In this document: positions 1 through 8,843 of the stretch, one piece after another
How positions within the stretch are numbered: position 1 is the stretch's first letter
Layout: the number at the start of each line of letters is the position of its first letter
Assembly (NCBI RefSeq): GCF_006715045.1
Contig: NZ_VFML01000001.1
Location: 2,758,501 to 2,822,500 of the forward strand
Source: Amycolatopsis cihanbeyliensis
GTDB taxonomy: Bacteria > Actinomycetota > Actinomycetes > Mycobacteriales > Pseudonocardiaceae
Length of the DNA: 64,000 nucleotides
Direction: 5' to 3'
The notes under the pieces: generated by a model
Told to the model about the DNA's origin: nothing
Databases searched by the model: none
Seen by the model: only the letters and a program-made list of their open reading frames with translations
Program-made: the position numbers and the translations under genes

Positions 1-455
1 CCCTCGTCGCTGATCAGCAACAGCAGGCCGCGGGCGAACAGCAACCCGGCGAGCGTGACGATGAACGGGGGCAGCCCGCCCCTGGCGATCACCAGGCCCT
101 GGACGAGCCCGATCGCGCCGCACACCACCAGCGGCACCAGCAGCGCCGCCAGGGTGCCGTACCGCGAACCCCACGCGGCCAGCACCCCGCCGAGCGCGAA
201 CACCGAGCCGACCGAGAGGTCGATCCCGCCGGACATGATCACGAAGGTCATGCCGAGCGCGACCACCGCGAGGAAGGACGCCTGCAGCGCGATGTTCTCC
301 AGGTTTCCCGCGGTGCCGAAGGAGTCGAAGGCGAGGGTCGCGGCGAGCACGGAAGCCACCAGGATCACCAGCGCGCCCTGCCGCTGTGCCACCCGCGCCA
401 CGCGCGCCCTGGTGCCGCCGGAGCCGGCAGGCGCGGCCGCCACCGTTGTCGTCAT
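1..455 (-). CDS. ABC sugar permease, second subunit (3' part beyond window)
   Basis: Inner-membrane permease subunit of a monosaccharide-type ABC importer. The frame stays open from an ATG at 455 to base 1, so the C-terminus is outside the window. The visible 151 residues hold several hydrophobic segments and the family stretch GMTFVIMSGGIDLSVGS, typical of RbsC/YjfF permeases. The start overlaps the stop of the upstream permease by 4 bp (ATGA), so the two subunits are probably translationally coupled and form a heterodimer, as YtfT/YjfF do. Best match by family feel is a YjfF-like galactofuranose permease; substrate is inferred from the binding protein. Confidence 0.85.
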   Translation of the reverse strand, partial: MTTTVAAAPAGSGGTRARVARVAQRQGALVILVASVLAATLAFDSFGTAGNLENIALQASFLAVVALGMTFVIMSGGIDLSVGSVFALGGVLAAWGSRYGTLAALLVPLVVCGAIGLVQGLVIARGGLPPFIVTLAGLLFARGLLLLISDE

Positions 456-1444
456 GGTCTCGCCTTCCTGCGCCCGAGTTGCACGTAGACCGCGGCCACC
501 ACGATCACGGCCTGCGCGATCTGCGCCGTGGAGTCGGGGATGTCGTGGAAGATCAGCGTGGCGGTGATGAGCTGCATCAGCAGCGCGCCGGCGATGGTGC
601 CCGCGATCCGCACCTGCCCACCGGACAGCGGTGTGCCGCCCAGCACCACGGCGGTGATCGCGGACAGCTCGACCAGCAGCCCCACCTTGGTCGGGTCGCT
701 GGCCTGCGAACGGGCCGCCAGCAGCACCCCGGCCAGCGCGGCGAGCAGTCCACACAGGATGTATGTGGTCAGTAGCACCCTGGGTACCGGAAGCCCGCCG
801 AGCTCCGCGGCCCGCTTGTTGCCGCCGATCGCCACCAGCTGCCTGCCGAAATTGCTGCGGCGCACCAGGAACCAGGTCACCGCCGCGACCACGGCCGCGA
901 TCACCACCACATACGGGACACCGAGCAGGCTCCCCGAGCCCAGCGCGACCATCCCGGGGTCACGGATACTCTTGATCTCGCCGCCGAACAGGTTCGCGAC
1001 CCCGCGCCCGGCGACCATGATGCCGAGCGTGGCGATGATCGGCTGCACCCCGATCCGCGCCACGAGGGTGCCCGCGAGCGCACCGCTCACCCCGCCCGCG
1101 AGCACCGCGATCGCGATCGCCACGCCCGTGCCGTAGCCGATGTAGAGCGGGATCAGGGCGGCGGCCAGCGCCATCACCGCCCCCACCGAGAGGTCGATGC
1201 CCTGGGTGCCGATGACCAGCGCCATCCCCAGCGCCACGATGAGCACCGGGGTCACCTGGATGAGCTGTAGTCGCAGGGTCGCGTCGCTGACGAAGTTGTC
1301 CGTGATCGCGACGTTGATCGCCAGGAGCAACACCAGCGCCACGTAGACGCCGTTGCGCCGGATCCAGTCCGGGTCGATCCGCCGGCGCCGCGGGCGCTCC
1401 GGTTTCTCGCGCGACCGCGGCTTGCTGGCCAGCCGTTCACTCAT
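452..1444 (-). CDS. ABC sugar permease (YtfT/RbsC type)
   Basis: Membrane permease of the same importer, 330 residues. A basic N-terminal tail (about 30 residues, Arg/Lys rich) precedes about eight to ten hydrophobic segments. The conserved loop GTQGIDLSVGAVMAL (about residue 80) and the late segment TAVVLGGTPLSGG are hallmarks of the RbsC/YtfT/XylH family. Length is normal for the family. The start overlaps the end of the ATPase gene by 8 bp and the stop overlaps the next permease by 4 bp, so all four genes read as one operon in the order binding protein, ATPase, permease, permease. Confidence 0.9.
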   Translation of the reverse strand: MSERLASKPRSREKPERPRRRRIDPDWIRRNGVYVALVLLLAINVAITDNFVSDATLRLQLIQVTPVLIVALGMALVIGTQGIDLSVGAVMALAAALIPLYIGYGTGVAIAIAVLAGGVSGALAGTLVARIGVQPIIATLGIMVAGRGVANLFGGEIKSIRDPGMVALGSGSLLGVPYVVVIAAVVAAVTWFLVRRSNFGRQLVAIGGNKRAAELGGLPVPRVLLTTYILCGLLAALAGVLLAARSQASDPTKVGLLVELSAITAVVLGGTPLSGGQVRIAGTIAGALLMQLITATLIFHDIPDSTAQIAQAVIVVAAVYVQLGRRKARP

Positions 1445-2963
1445 CCGAACCCTCCTCGCCGGATCCGGCGTGCCCGGCCAGCGCCGCGAGCAGCGCGGCG
1501 CCGGTCATCCGGTCCCCGGCCAGCTCCCCCGTCACGGTGCCGTCGTGCAGCACCAGGATGCGGTCGGCGCCCTCGACCAGCTCGTCCATCTCGCTCGAGA
1601 CCAGCACCACCGCGAGCCCCTGCCCGGCCAGCTCGTCGATCAGCGCCTGCACCTCGGCCTTGGCCCCGACGTCGATGCCACGGGTGGGCTCGTCCAGCAG
1701 GAACACCGTGGGTTCGGTGCACAACCAGCGGGCGATCAACACCTTCTGCTGGTTACCACCGGACAGCTCCCGCACCGGCTGCCTCGGGTTCGCCACCTTG
1801 ATCCGCAGGCGACGCACGAAGGTGTCCACCAGCTCGTCGATCCGCCGCTCGGACAGGATGCCGGCCCGGGACAGCCGCGGCAGCACGGCCAGTGCGATGT
1901 TGTCGCGCACCGAGAGGCCGGGGATGATGCCCTCGGCCTTGCGGTCCTCGGACAGCAGCGCGATCCCGGCGCGCAGCGCGTGCCGCACCGAGTTCGGCCG
2001 CACCCGCCTGCCGCCGACCTCGACGCTCCCGGACCGGACGGGCAGCGCCCCGTACACCGCCTTGACCGTCTCGCTGCGACCGGAGCCGAGTAACCCGCCG
2101 AGGCCGAGCACCTCCCCCGGCCGTACGGACAGCCCGACGCCGTGCAGCCGGTTGCGGACCTCGAGGCCGTCCGCGGTGAGCACGGGTTCGCGATCCCGGT
2201 CGTGCTTGCCTTCGAAGCCGGTCGCCCCGCCGCGCGCCACCTCGCCCGCGTCCCGGCCGAGCATGTGCGCGACCAGGGTGACCCGGTCCAGCTCGGTCAT
2301 CGGGCCGGTGTGCACCCGCCTGCCGTCGCGCAGCACCGTGACCCGGTCGCACAGCCGCCACAGCTCGTCCAGCCGGTGCGAGACGAACACGATCCCGACG
2401 CCGCGGCCGGCGAGGTCGCGCGCCACCTGGAACAGCGTCGCGACCTCCTTGGCCTCGAGGGAGGAGGTCGGCTCGTCCATGATGACCACCCGGCTGTCCA
2501 CCGACATCGCCCGCGCGAGCGCCACCATCTGCTGCACCCCGAGGCCGAGGCGGCCGAGTTCCCCGGTGACGTCGATATCGACACCGAGGGACCCGACCAG
2601 CTCGGCGGCCCCGCGGTTCATCTTTGCCGTGTCGATGAGGCCGAACCGGGTACGCGGCTCGCGGCCGAGGAACACGTTGCGGGCCACCGACAGCAGCGGG
2701 ACGAGGTTGACCTCCTGGTAGATCGTGGAGATCCCGGCCCGCTGGGCCTCGGCGGGCCGGTGGAACTCGACCTCCGCACCGGCGAACCGCACCGCACCGG
2801 AGTCCGGCCGGTGCACACCGGTCAACACCTTGATCAATGTGGACTTACCGGCGCCGTTCTCACCGACCAGGGCGTGGATCTCGCCCCGCGCGAGCGAGAA
2901 GTCCACACCCCGCAGCGCGTGCACGCCGCCGAACGACTTGGTCACACCCTCGGTCTCGAGCAC
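1437..2963 (-). CDS. Sugar ABC transporter ATPase, two nucleotide-binding domains
   Basis: Cytoplasmic ATPase (508 residues) energising the importer. As in MglA/RbsA/YtfR it holds two fused nucleotide-binding domains. The first has Walker A GENGAGKST, signature LGLGVQQ and Walker B VVIMDEPTS; the second has a degenerate P-loop (GLLGSGRSE), a strong signature LSGGNQQK and Walker B VFLLDEPTRG. The degenerate second P-loop is normal in this family. The start is a GTG only 10 bp after the binding-protein stop. The ATPase and the permeases together define a CUT2-type monosaccharide importer. Confidence 0.93.
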   Translation of the reverse strand: MLETEGVTKSFGGVHALRGVDFSLARGEIHALVGENGAGKSTLIKVLTGVHRPDSGAVRFAGAEVEFHRPAEAQRAGISTIYQEVNLVPLLSVARNVFLGREPRTRFGLIDTAKMNRGAAELVGSLGVDIDVTGELGRLGLGVQQMVALARAMSVDSRVVIMDEPTSSLEAKEVATLFQVARDLAGRGVGIVFVSHRLDELWRLCDRVTVLRDGRRVHTGPMTELDRVTLVAHMLGRDAGEVARGGATGFEGKHDRDREPVLTADGLEVRNRLHGVGLSVRPGEVLGLGGLLGSGRSETVKAVYGALPVRSGSVEVGGRRVRPNSVRHALRAGIALLSEDRKAEGIIPGLSVRDNIALAVLPRLSRAGILSERRIDELVDTFVRRLRIKVANPRQPVRELSGGNQQKVLIARWLCTEPTVFLLDEPTRGIDVGAKAEVQALIDELAGQGLAVVLVSSEMDELVEGADRILVLHDGTVTGELAGDRMTGAALLAALAGHAGSGEEGSDE

Positions 2964-2973
2964 GACCGTCGTC

Positions 2974-4056
2974 CTAGAAGGCGTCGCCGATGTTGGCCTC
3001 GGCGTTCTCCGCGTTGTACTCGTCGTCCTCGATGATCACGTCCTCGGGGATCGGCTCGCCGGCGTAGAACTTCTCGGCCGTCTCGAAGGCCAGCGGGCCG
3101 AACCGCGGGTTCGACTCGATGACCGCGTTGATGTCACCGTCCACGATGGCTTGCACGGCGTTGCGGGTACCGTCGATCGACACGATCCTGACGTCCTGGC
3201 CGGGGTCCAGGCCGGCGGCCTGCACAGCGGTGACCGCACCGAGTGCCATCTCGTCGTTGTGCGCGTAGATGGCATCGATGTCCGGATTGGACTGCAACAG
3301 TTGCTCGGCGACCGCCTGCCCCTCGTCCCTGGCGAAGTTCGCTGTCTGCTCCGCGACGATCTCCAGGTCGGAGTAGCGTTCCCGCACCTGGTCCTGGAAA
3401 CCGGAGTTGCGGTCCTCGGTGACGTTGTTGCCCGAGGAGCCGAGCAGGACGGCGACCTTCGCCGTGCCACCGGTTACCTCGTTCAAGGCGTCCGCCGCCC
3501 GCCTTCCCTGCTCGTAGAAGTCCGAGCCGAGGAAGGCGACGTAGTCCGCGCAGTGGGTGTTGGTGACCTTGCGGTCGATGGTGAGTACCGGAACGCCCCG
3601 CTGCTTGGCGGCGTTCAGGGCCGGATCCAGCCCGTCCGAGTTCACCGGCGCCACGATGAGGAAGTCGACTCCCTGGCTCAGCATGTTCTGGATGTCGGCG
3701 ATCTGCTTGGGCAGCTCGTTGTTGGCGTTGGTGACGAGCAGGTCGCGCACCCCGGCCTGCTCGGCGGCCTGGCGGATGGACTTCGTCTCCGCGGCGCGGA
3801 AGGCGGCGGTGTCCGGTTCGGACTGGGAGAACCCGACCACGGCCTCGCCGAGGTCGATCTTCTCGGCGCCGTAGTCCGCCAGCGTGCAGCCCTCGCCGGA
3901 GCTCTCCTTGACGACCTGCTGATCGCCCCCGTCGTTGCCCCCCACGGGTGCCGCCTCCTCGTTCGTGCCAGGGTTGGTGCACCCCACCAGCGCCAGCCCG
4001 AGCACGGCGGCGGAGGCGAGCAGGCGCCGGTGGCGTGGCGGTGTCGTACTGGTCAT
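2974..4056 (-). CDS. YtfQ-like periplasmic sugar-binding lipoprotein
   Basis: Extracytoplasmic solute-binding lipoprotein of 360 residues. The ATG at 4056 is chosen because it has an AAGGAG ribosome site and opens a lipoprotein signal peptide ending LALVGC with the lipidated Cys at residue 26; a longer open frame upstream has no such signal. The mature part carries the type-1 periplasmic-binding fold with VGFSQSEPDTAAFRAAETKSI near its start and AHNDEMALGA plus SIDGT later, all of which resemble YtfQ, the galactofuranose-binding protein. Galactofuranose or another furanose is therefore the inferred ligand; galactose or arabinose remain possible. Confidence 0.88.
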   Translation of the reverse strand: MTSTTPPRHRRLLASAAVLGLALVGCTNPGTNEEAAPVGGNDGGDQQVVKESSGEGCTLADYGAEKIDLGEAVVGFSQSEPDTAAFRAAETKSIRQAAEQAGVRDLLVTNANNELPKQIADIQNMLSQGVDFLIVAPVNSDGLDPALNAAKQRGVPVLTIDRKVTNTHCADYVAFLGSDFYEQGRRAADALNEVTGGTAKVAVLLGSSGNNVTEDRNSGFQDQVRERYSDLEIVAEQTANFARDEGQAVAEQLLQSNPDIDAIYAHNDEMALGAVTAVQAAGLDPGQDVRIVSIDGTRNAVQAIVDGDINAVIESNPRFGPLAFETAEKFYAGEPIPEDVIIEDDEYNAENAEANIGDAF

Positions 4057-4117
4057 CGGAACTCCTTTGTCCACGGGGTTGAGGGTCCGGGGGCGGGGCC
4101 CCGCCCCCGGACGTGCT

Positions 4118-6649
4118 TCACTCGCCTGCGGCGGCGAGCTCGGCCACCTCCTCGGCGGAGAGAGCACGGTCGAACAGGCGGACGTCGTCCACGTCGCCGT
4201 GCAGGAAGTCGACCTGCTGGCCGCCGTACTCGGCACGGCCGATGACGGTGTTCCCGCTGGAGCCCGCGGCGGAGCAGGCGCTCCTGCTGTCCACCCGCTC
4301 GCCGTCCACGTACAGTTCCAGCGTTCCGGCCTGGGCGTCCCGCACGCCGGTCAGGTGGTACCAGCGGCCGGGCTCCGGCTTGGTGGGCGAGAGGGCCCGC
4401 AGCCCGACGAAGCTCATCGCCCAGCGCTGGTCCTGGCCGGAGTACTGCAGGAAGAACGCGCTGTTCTGGCCGGTGTCCTGGCTGACGACCGTCTGGAACC
4501 CGCCGCCTGCCTCGTCCAGCTTGACCCAGGCCGAGGCGCTGTAACTGCCCGCGGTGTCCAGCAGGGGCGCGCCGAGGTCGGCCGCGCCGGAGCCGGCGAA
4601 GGACAGCCCGCCATCGTGCACGCCCCCGGCCCACTCGGTGCCGGTCAGGCTCGCGTCGGCATCGCCCACGGCATCCGCCGCGGTGGACCCGCTGCCCTCG
4701 TTGAACTTGTAGGCGTGCACGCCCCGCAGGCCCGGGGTCCCTGGATCGGGGTCGGGGCCGCCGTCCCCGCTACCGTCGGCCTCCCGGATGATCCTCCGGT
4801 TGATCGCGCGCACCTGGTCGAAGTCCATCTTCGCCACCTGCCGGTCGTAGGTGAAGAAGCCGTTGACCTCGTGCTCCACGTCGGTGACCTGGGTGTAGAT
4901 GGCCCCGCCGATGCCGCAGCGCTGGGCCGCGTTCAGCACCTCGCGCTGGTTGTCCACATAGGCCCGGGTCAGCGACTCCTTGCCCGGCATCATCCGGTAG
5001 GCGTGACCCTCGCCGAACCACATGTGGCCCTCCACCTCGAGGCCGTAGCCGCCGTGCTCGCCGTCGATCGCGGCGCGGGTGGCGTCCGGGCTCGGCTGGG
5101 CGGGTCCGGGGTAGGCGTGCCAGTCGATGATGTCGCCCTTGCCCGAGTCACCGAGCGAGGCGCAGCAGTTCACCCCGCTGTGCGCGTTGACAAGGCGGGT
5201 GGGGTCCTGCTGCTTGATCTCCTCGGCGATCCGGCCGGTGGCCTCCTGGGACCATTCGCCCCAGCCCTCGTTGAACGGCACCCAACCGATCACGGAGGTC
5301 CAGTTCTTCTTCTCCTCCACCAGCTCGTCCAGCTCGGTCTCGAACTGTCGCTGCGCTTCGGCGGGCGGGCGAGGTCCGGTGCGCATGGAGGGCATGTCCT
5401 GCCAGACCAGCAGCCCGAGCCGGTCCGCGTGGTAGTACCAGCGGTCGGGTTCGGTCTTGATGTGCTTGCGCACGGTGTTGAAACCGAGTTCCTTGTGCTG
5501 CTCGAGGTCGAACCGCAGCGCCTCGTCGGTCGGCGCGGTGTAGATACCGTCCGGCCAGTATCCTTGGTCCAGTGTGGACATATGGAACAGGATCTCGCCG
5601 TTGAGCGTGATCCGTAGCTTGCCGTCCGCGCCCTTCGCCGTGCCGATCTCCCGCATCCCGAAGTAGGAGGACACCCGGTCCAGCGGCCACCAGCCGTCGC
5701 TGAGCACCACCTCGAGGTCGTAGAGGAACGGGGACTTCGGGGACCAGAGCTTGGCGTCCGGCACCGGGACCCGCAGTCGCTCGTTCGCGGGCCCGGTCCT
5801 GTGGCCGACGATCCGGTGGCCGTCCCGCACGATCACGGTGGCCCGCAGGTCGGGGTCCTGGCGCCCCTGCGTGTTCACGGTCAGGCCCAGGGTGTTCGTG
5901 CCGATGTCCGGAACCATGTCGAGGTTCTCGACCGAGGAACGCGGTACCGGTTCCATCCAGACGGTCTGCCAGATCCCGGAGGCGCCCTCGTAGAAGATCC
6001 CGCGGTCGGGAACGCGGCGCTGCTTGCCGACCGGCTGCCAGGTGGCGTCGGTGCGATCCTCGACGCCGACCACGATCTCCTGCTCACCGGAGCGGGTGAG
6101 CGCATCGGTGACATCGGCCGAGAACGCGCCGTAACCACCACGGTGCGTGGCGACCTGCCGCCCGTTCACGTAGACGGCCGCGTCGTAGTCCACGGCGCCG
6201 AAGTTGAGCATCAGCTGGTTCCACCGGCCCACATGCCAGTTCCGGGGCACGGTGAAGGTGCGGCGGTACCACATGTAATCCTCGTGCCGCTGGATACCGG
6301 ACAGCGCGGACTCGGTGGGGTACGGCACCAGGATCCGCTCGTCCAGCGTCTCGCCGAACGGCGGCTCCTCCCCCCGCGTGGCGCCGGCGAACTCCCAGAC
6401 GCCGTTGAGGTTCTGCCACTTCTTGCGGGTCAACTGCGGGCGGGGGTACTCCGGCAGCGCGTTGTCCGGGGACACCTGCGCGGTCCACGGGGTGACCAGG
6501 CGCGGATCCCCCATCTCCCAACCGTTGCCGGCGGGCAGGGCGGCGGCCGGAGCCACGGTCACGACCATCAGCAACGCGAAGAACGTTGCGGCCACAACGG
6601 ATCGGGAACGTCTTCTGCTTCGTCGAGTCGGTGCGGCGAGGGACGGCAT
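4118..6649 (-). CDS. Secreted GH2-family glycosidase with C-terminal LamG domain
   Basis: Predicted exported glycoside hydrolase, 843 residues. The ATG at 6649 gives a signal peptide (Arg-rich n-region, then VVAATFFALLMVVTVAPAAA). GH2 architecture follows: sugar-binding domain with the motif PRPQLTRKKWQNLNG, an immunoglobulin-like domain, then a TIM barrel with FNTVRKH, the acid/base Glu in WVPFNEGWGEW and a candidate nucleophile Glu in GEHGGYG. A Gly/Pro/Asp linker leads to a C-terminal LamG/concanavalin-like domain (GSYSASAWVKL ... WYHLTGVRD ... GDVDDVRLFDRALS) that probably binds carbohydrate. It lies just upstream of the furanose-type importer in the same direction, suggesting it releases the transported sugar. 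The exact bond cleaved (beta-galactoside, glucuronide or furanoside) is not determined by the motifs. Confidence 0.88.
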   Translation of the reverse strand: MPSLAAPTRRSRRRSRSVVAATFFALLMVVTVAPAAALPAGNGWEMGDPRLVTPWTAQVSPDNALPEYPRPQLTRKKWQNLNGVWEFAGATRGEEPPFGETLDERILVPYPTESALSGIQRHEDYMWYRRTFTVPRNWHVGRWNQLMLNFGAVDYDAAVYVNGRQVATHRGGYGAFSADVTDALTRSGEQEIVVGVEDRTDATWQPVGKQRRVPDRGIFYEGASGIWQTVWMEPVPRSSVENLDMVPDIGTNTLGLTVNTQGRQDPDLRATVIVRDGHRIVGHRTGPANERLRVPVPDAKLWSPKSPFLYDLEVVLSDGWWPLDRVSSYFGMREIGTAKGADGKLRITLNGEILFHMSTLDQGYWPDGIYTAPTDEALRFDLEQHKELGFNTVRKHIKTEPDRWYYHADRLGLLVWQDMPSMRTGPRPPAEAQRQFETELDELVEEKKNWTSVIGWVPFNEGWGEWSQEATGRIAEEIKQQDPTRLVNAHSGVNCCASLGDSGKGDIIDWHAYPGPAQPSPDATRAAIDGEHGGYGLEVEGHMWFGEGHAYRMMPGKESLTRAYVDNQREVLNAAQRCGIGGAIYTQVTDVEHEVNGFFTYDRQVAKMDFDQVRAINRRIIREADGSGDGGPDPDPGTPGLRGVHAYKFNEGSGSTAADAVGDADASLTGTEWAGGVHDGGLSFAGSGAADLGAPLLDTAGSYSASAWVKLDEAGGGFQTVVSQDTGQNSAFFLQYSGQDQRWAMSFVGLRALSPTKPEPGRWYHLTGVRDAQAGTLELYVDGERVDSRSACSAAGSSGNTVIGRAEYGGQQVDFLHGDVDDVRLFDRALSAEEVAELAAAGE

Positions 6650-6730
6650 TGTCGAACACCCTTCTCGGGACTCCGCCAGCGAGCGGCTGGCGCCACGGCA
6701 CCCGGGGCGAGACACGTTGACGCGGATCTC

Positions 6731-6774
6731 ACGCCGGCGTGAAGCATTTCACACACGCCGGCTCGCGATGTCAA
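6731..6774 (-). promoter_or_regulatory. Candidate promoter and operator of the GH2 gene
   Basis: On the minus strand a TTGACA box (6774-6769) is followed after 17 bp by TGAAAT (6751-6746). The -10-like box sits inside the palindrome GTGAA-GCAT-TTCAC (6739-6752), itself flanked by two copies of ACGCCGGC. This is a plausible repressor site, for example for a LacI-type regulator not encoded here. The -10 is weak. Confidence 0.4.
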
Positions 6775-7332
6775 CACTTACAACCAGACTCAACCACATT
6801 TCAACATCTCTGCGGGCTCACCTCCACCGCCCAGACGACGCTCCGTAGCCGCGTATCCGCCGACGGAGACGGCTGGTCCCGCTCATTTGGGCGGAAACCG
6901 CCGGGGCGACAGCAGCCGACGCACCTGTTCGGTTCTGTGTTTTTTGTGGTTGACTTCGACCGGGGCTGGGTAACGAGCGTGGTGTGGCAGCAGTACCCGG
7001 ACCGCGCGGCTCCTCGCGAGGACCGCGCCCCTCGCGACCCGCCGCTGCCAGTCCTGTTCGGACACAGTGGCCGAACAAGCGTCAGCTGTTCCGGTGGCGG
7101 CCGTTCGCACCCTTGAACGCCTTCGCGACCACGTTCGAGGGGCGCATCACCCCAGCACGACCGACGAGAAACCGACCGCTTGCACCGTTCGCGGGCGGGA
7201 CAGCCCCAACCCGAACTCCTCGGCGCTCGTCGAGGGGCCGGGGATCGCGATCCGGGCCGTGAGCAGCCGACGCACGGGGCTCGCGATCCGACCGGCCGCT
7301 GACCAACCCGCGACGTGCGGCCTCCAGGTTTG
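6775..7332. other. Intergenic stretch with no convincing gene
   Basis: About 560 bp between the GH2 promoter and the convergent end of the MarR gene. Open frames exist on both strands, but all are Arg/Pro/Ser-rich composition artefacts with no ribosome site or recognisable domain. No tRNA, strong hairpin or repeat was seen. Confidence 0.5.
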
Positions 7333-7809
7333 TCAGTGGCTTGCCAGCGCATCGGTGGCTTCGTGTCCGGCGTTGGTGGTTCGGCGTAGGAAGCCGGCGA
7401 TCAGCTCGAGTTCGGTCGCGGTGTAGTTCGCGCAGACCTCGTCCATCGCGGCGTTCATCCCGGCGAACAGGCCGAACAGTTCGGCGTTGCGGTTGCGTAG
7501 CACTTCGACAGTGACGGCACGCCGGTCCGTGGCGTCCGGTTTGCGTTCCCGGGTGATCCACCCGCCCTGTTCGAGCCGGTCGAGGATGCCGGTGACGGTG
7601 GCGGGATGCAGGCCGGCCCGCCCCGCGATGGCGCTGGGGCCGAGTGGGCCGTGCCTGCCGATCAGGTCGAGACAGTCCAGGTCTATGTCTTTGAGGCGGA
7701 CCCGGCCGGCCACCCGGTGGGTGAACAGCGAGAGCTGGTTGTTGAGGCCCCGCAGCGCCTGCTTGACGGCGGTAGCCTGCCGCCGATGAGAAGGTTGTTT
7801 GTAATTCAT
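7333..7809 (-). CDS. MarR-family transcriptional regulator
   Basis: DNA-binding regulator of 158 residues with the MarR winged helix: LGPSAIAGRAGLHPATVTGILDRLEQGGWITRER (about residues 55-90) followed by the DATDRRAV wing. It is divergent from a peroxiredoxin-like/DoxX/FAD-monooxygenase operon with a 54-bp AT-rich gap, so it most likely represses that operon and itself. MarR proteins commonly sense phenols, quinones or oxidants, which would suit the neighbours. The ligand is not known. Confidence 0.85.
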   Translation of the reverse strand: MNYKQPSHRRQATAVKQALRGLNNQLSLFTHRVAGRVRLKDIDLDCLDLIGRHGPLGPSAIAGRAGLHPATVTGILDRLEQGGWITRERKPDATDRRAVTVEVLRNRNAELFGLFAGMNAAMDEVCANYTATELELIAGFLRRTTNAGHEATDALASH

Positions 7810-7863
7810 ATGATATTATCTCCGTATTGTACGACTTACAGATATCCTATCCTTGGAGGTCGG
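7810..7863. promoter_or_regulatory. AT-rich divergent promoter region
   Basis: Unusually AT-rich for this replicon. It contains ATATGATATTAT next to the MarR start and TATCCT (a -10-like box) ahead of a GGAGG ribosome site for the rightward operon. Presumed MarR operator; no clean long palindrome could be fixed by eye. Confidence 0.45.
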
Positions 7864-8469
7864 ATGAGTCCCGCCAGACACCCCCGAGCCGCCGTCACCG
7901 GTCAGCGGTACTCCCGTGGTGACCACGTCCCACCTCGGGAGCTGACAACGATCCGATCGGACCTCGTCCCGCTGCCCGCCCAGGACGTCCTGACACACCT
8001 GGTGTTCCGGCGTTTTGCGTCGTGTCCGATCTGCAACGTGCACCTGCACTCGGTCGCCCGTCGGCACGACGAGATCACGGCAGCGGGGGTCCGCGAGGTC
8101 GTGGTGTTCCATTCGCCGGTCGAGGCGATGCTGCCGCACCAGGGTCAGCTCCCGTTCGATGCGGTCGCCGACCCGGACTACCGGCTCTACCGCGAGTTCG
8201 GTGTGGGGTTCTCGCTGCGGGCGGTGCTGGATCCACGGGCGTGGACCGCCTGGTTGAAGCCACAGGCATGGCGCGTCGGCATACGCGAAGTGCGTGATCC
8301 GGGCGGGAAGTGGTTCTCGATCCGGGGCGCTAGCATGCGGGGAATGCCCGCGGAGCTGCTCATCGAGCCGGACGGGCACGTGCTCGCCGCCAAGTACGGC
8401 ACGCATGCCGATGACCAGTGGAGCGTGGACGAGGTACTCCGTCTGGCCTCGGCACAACGGCGGAAGTGA
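7864..8469 (+). CDS. Peroxiredoxin-like (AhpC/TSA-fold) protein
   Basis: Thioredoxin-fold protein of 201 residues. The ATG at 7864 has a GGAGG ribosome site. A CPIC motif (Cys54-Cys57) lies in FRRFASCPICNVHLH, the layout of the PRX-like2 branch, in which a CxxC replaces the single peroxidatic Cys. The remainder (VVVFHSPVEAMLPHQ, DPDYRLYREFGV, late LLIEPDGHVLAAKYG) follows the AhpC/TSA fold. It is probably a cytosolic thiol oxidoreductase protecting against the substrates or by-products of the FAD monooxygenase two genes downstream. Actual peroxidase activity is uncertain. Confidence 0.82.
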   Translation: MSPARHPRAAVTGQRYSRGDHVPPRELTTIRSDLVPLPAQDVLTHLVFRRFASCPICNVHLHSVARRHDEITAAGVREVVVFHSPVEAMLPHQGQLPFDAVADPDYRLYREFGVGFSLRAVLDPRAWTAWLKPQAWRVGIREVRDPGGKWFSIRGASMRGMPAELLIEPDGHVLAAKYGTHADDQWSVDEVLRLASAQRRK

Positions 8470-8480
8470 GGAGGTCCACC

Positions 8481-8843
8481 GTGCACGCCGCCTACCTGGT
8501 TGTCACGATCCTGGTGATCGTGGCCAATGCCTTCTCCGGCATCGTCGCCCTCACGCGGTTCAAGCCGATACTGCCCCGGATGGCCGCGGTCGGTGTGCCC
8601 GAGTCATGGCTGGTGTTCCCGATCGGGACGCTGAAGACCGCGGGTGCCCTCGGCCTGCTGGCCGGGCTGCTGGGGATGCCGCTGGTCGGCATCGCCGCGG
8701 CGATCGGCCTGGTCCTGTTCTGGGTCTGCGCGGTGCACACACACCTGCTCGCCGGCGATTACTCGCCGCGATTGCTCGTCCCCGGTGGGCTGTTCCTGTC
8801 GCCCGCCGTCGGCTCACTGATACTGGGGATCGCTGCCCTGTGA
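8481..8843 (+). CDS. DoxX-family membrane protein
   Basis: Integral membrane protein of 120 residues with four hydrophobic segments, matching the small DoxX/DoxD-like family (motif GTLKTAGALGLLAGL). GTG at 8481 is chosen for its GAGGAGG ribosome site; a longer in-frame extension would run into the previous gene. Related DoxX proteins are linked to thiol and redox homeostasis at the membrane. It sits between the peroxiredoxin-like gene and the monooxygenase and overlaps the latter by 4 bp, so it is part of the same transcription unit. Confidence 0.8.
   Translation: MHAAYLVVTILVIVANAFSGIVALTRFKPILPRMAAVGVPESWLVFPIGTLKTAGALGLLAGLLGMPLVGIAAAIGLVLFWVCAVHTHLLAGDYSPRLLVPGGLFLSPAVGSLILGIAAL

Noticed and set aside
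2725..5617. Very long plus-strand open frames opposite the binding protein and GH2 genes
   Set aside because: They mirror the minus-strand genes codon for codon in a high-GC sequence, are rich in Arg/Pro/Val/His and have no domain, signal peptide or ribosome site.
6801..7352. Several mid-sized frames on both strands in the 6.8-7.3 kb gap
   Set aside because: Composition artefacts without any recognisable motif or start signal; left as intergenic.
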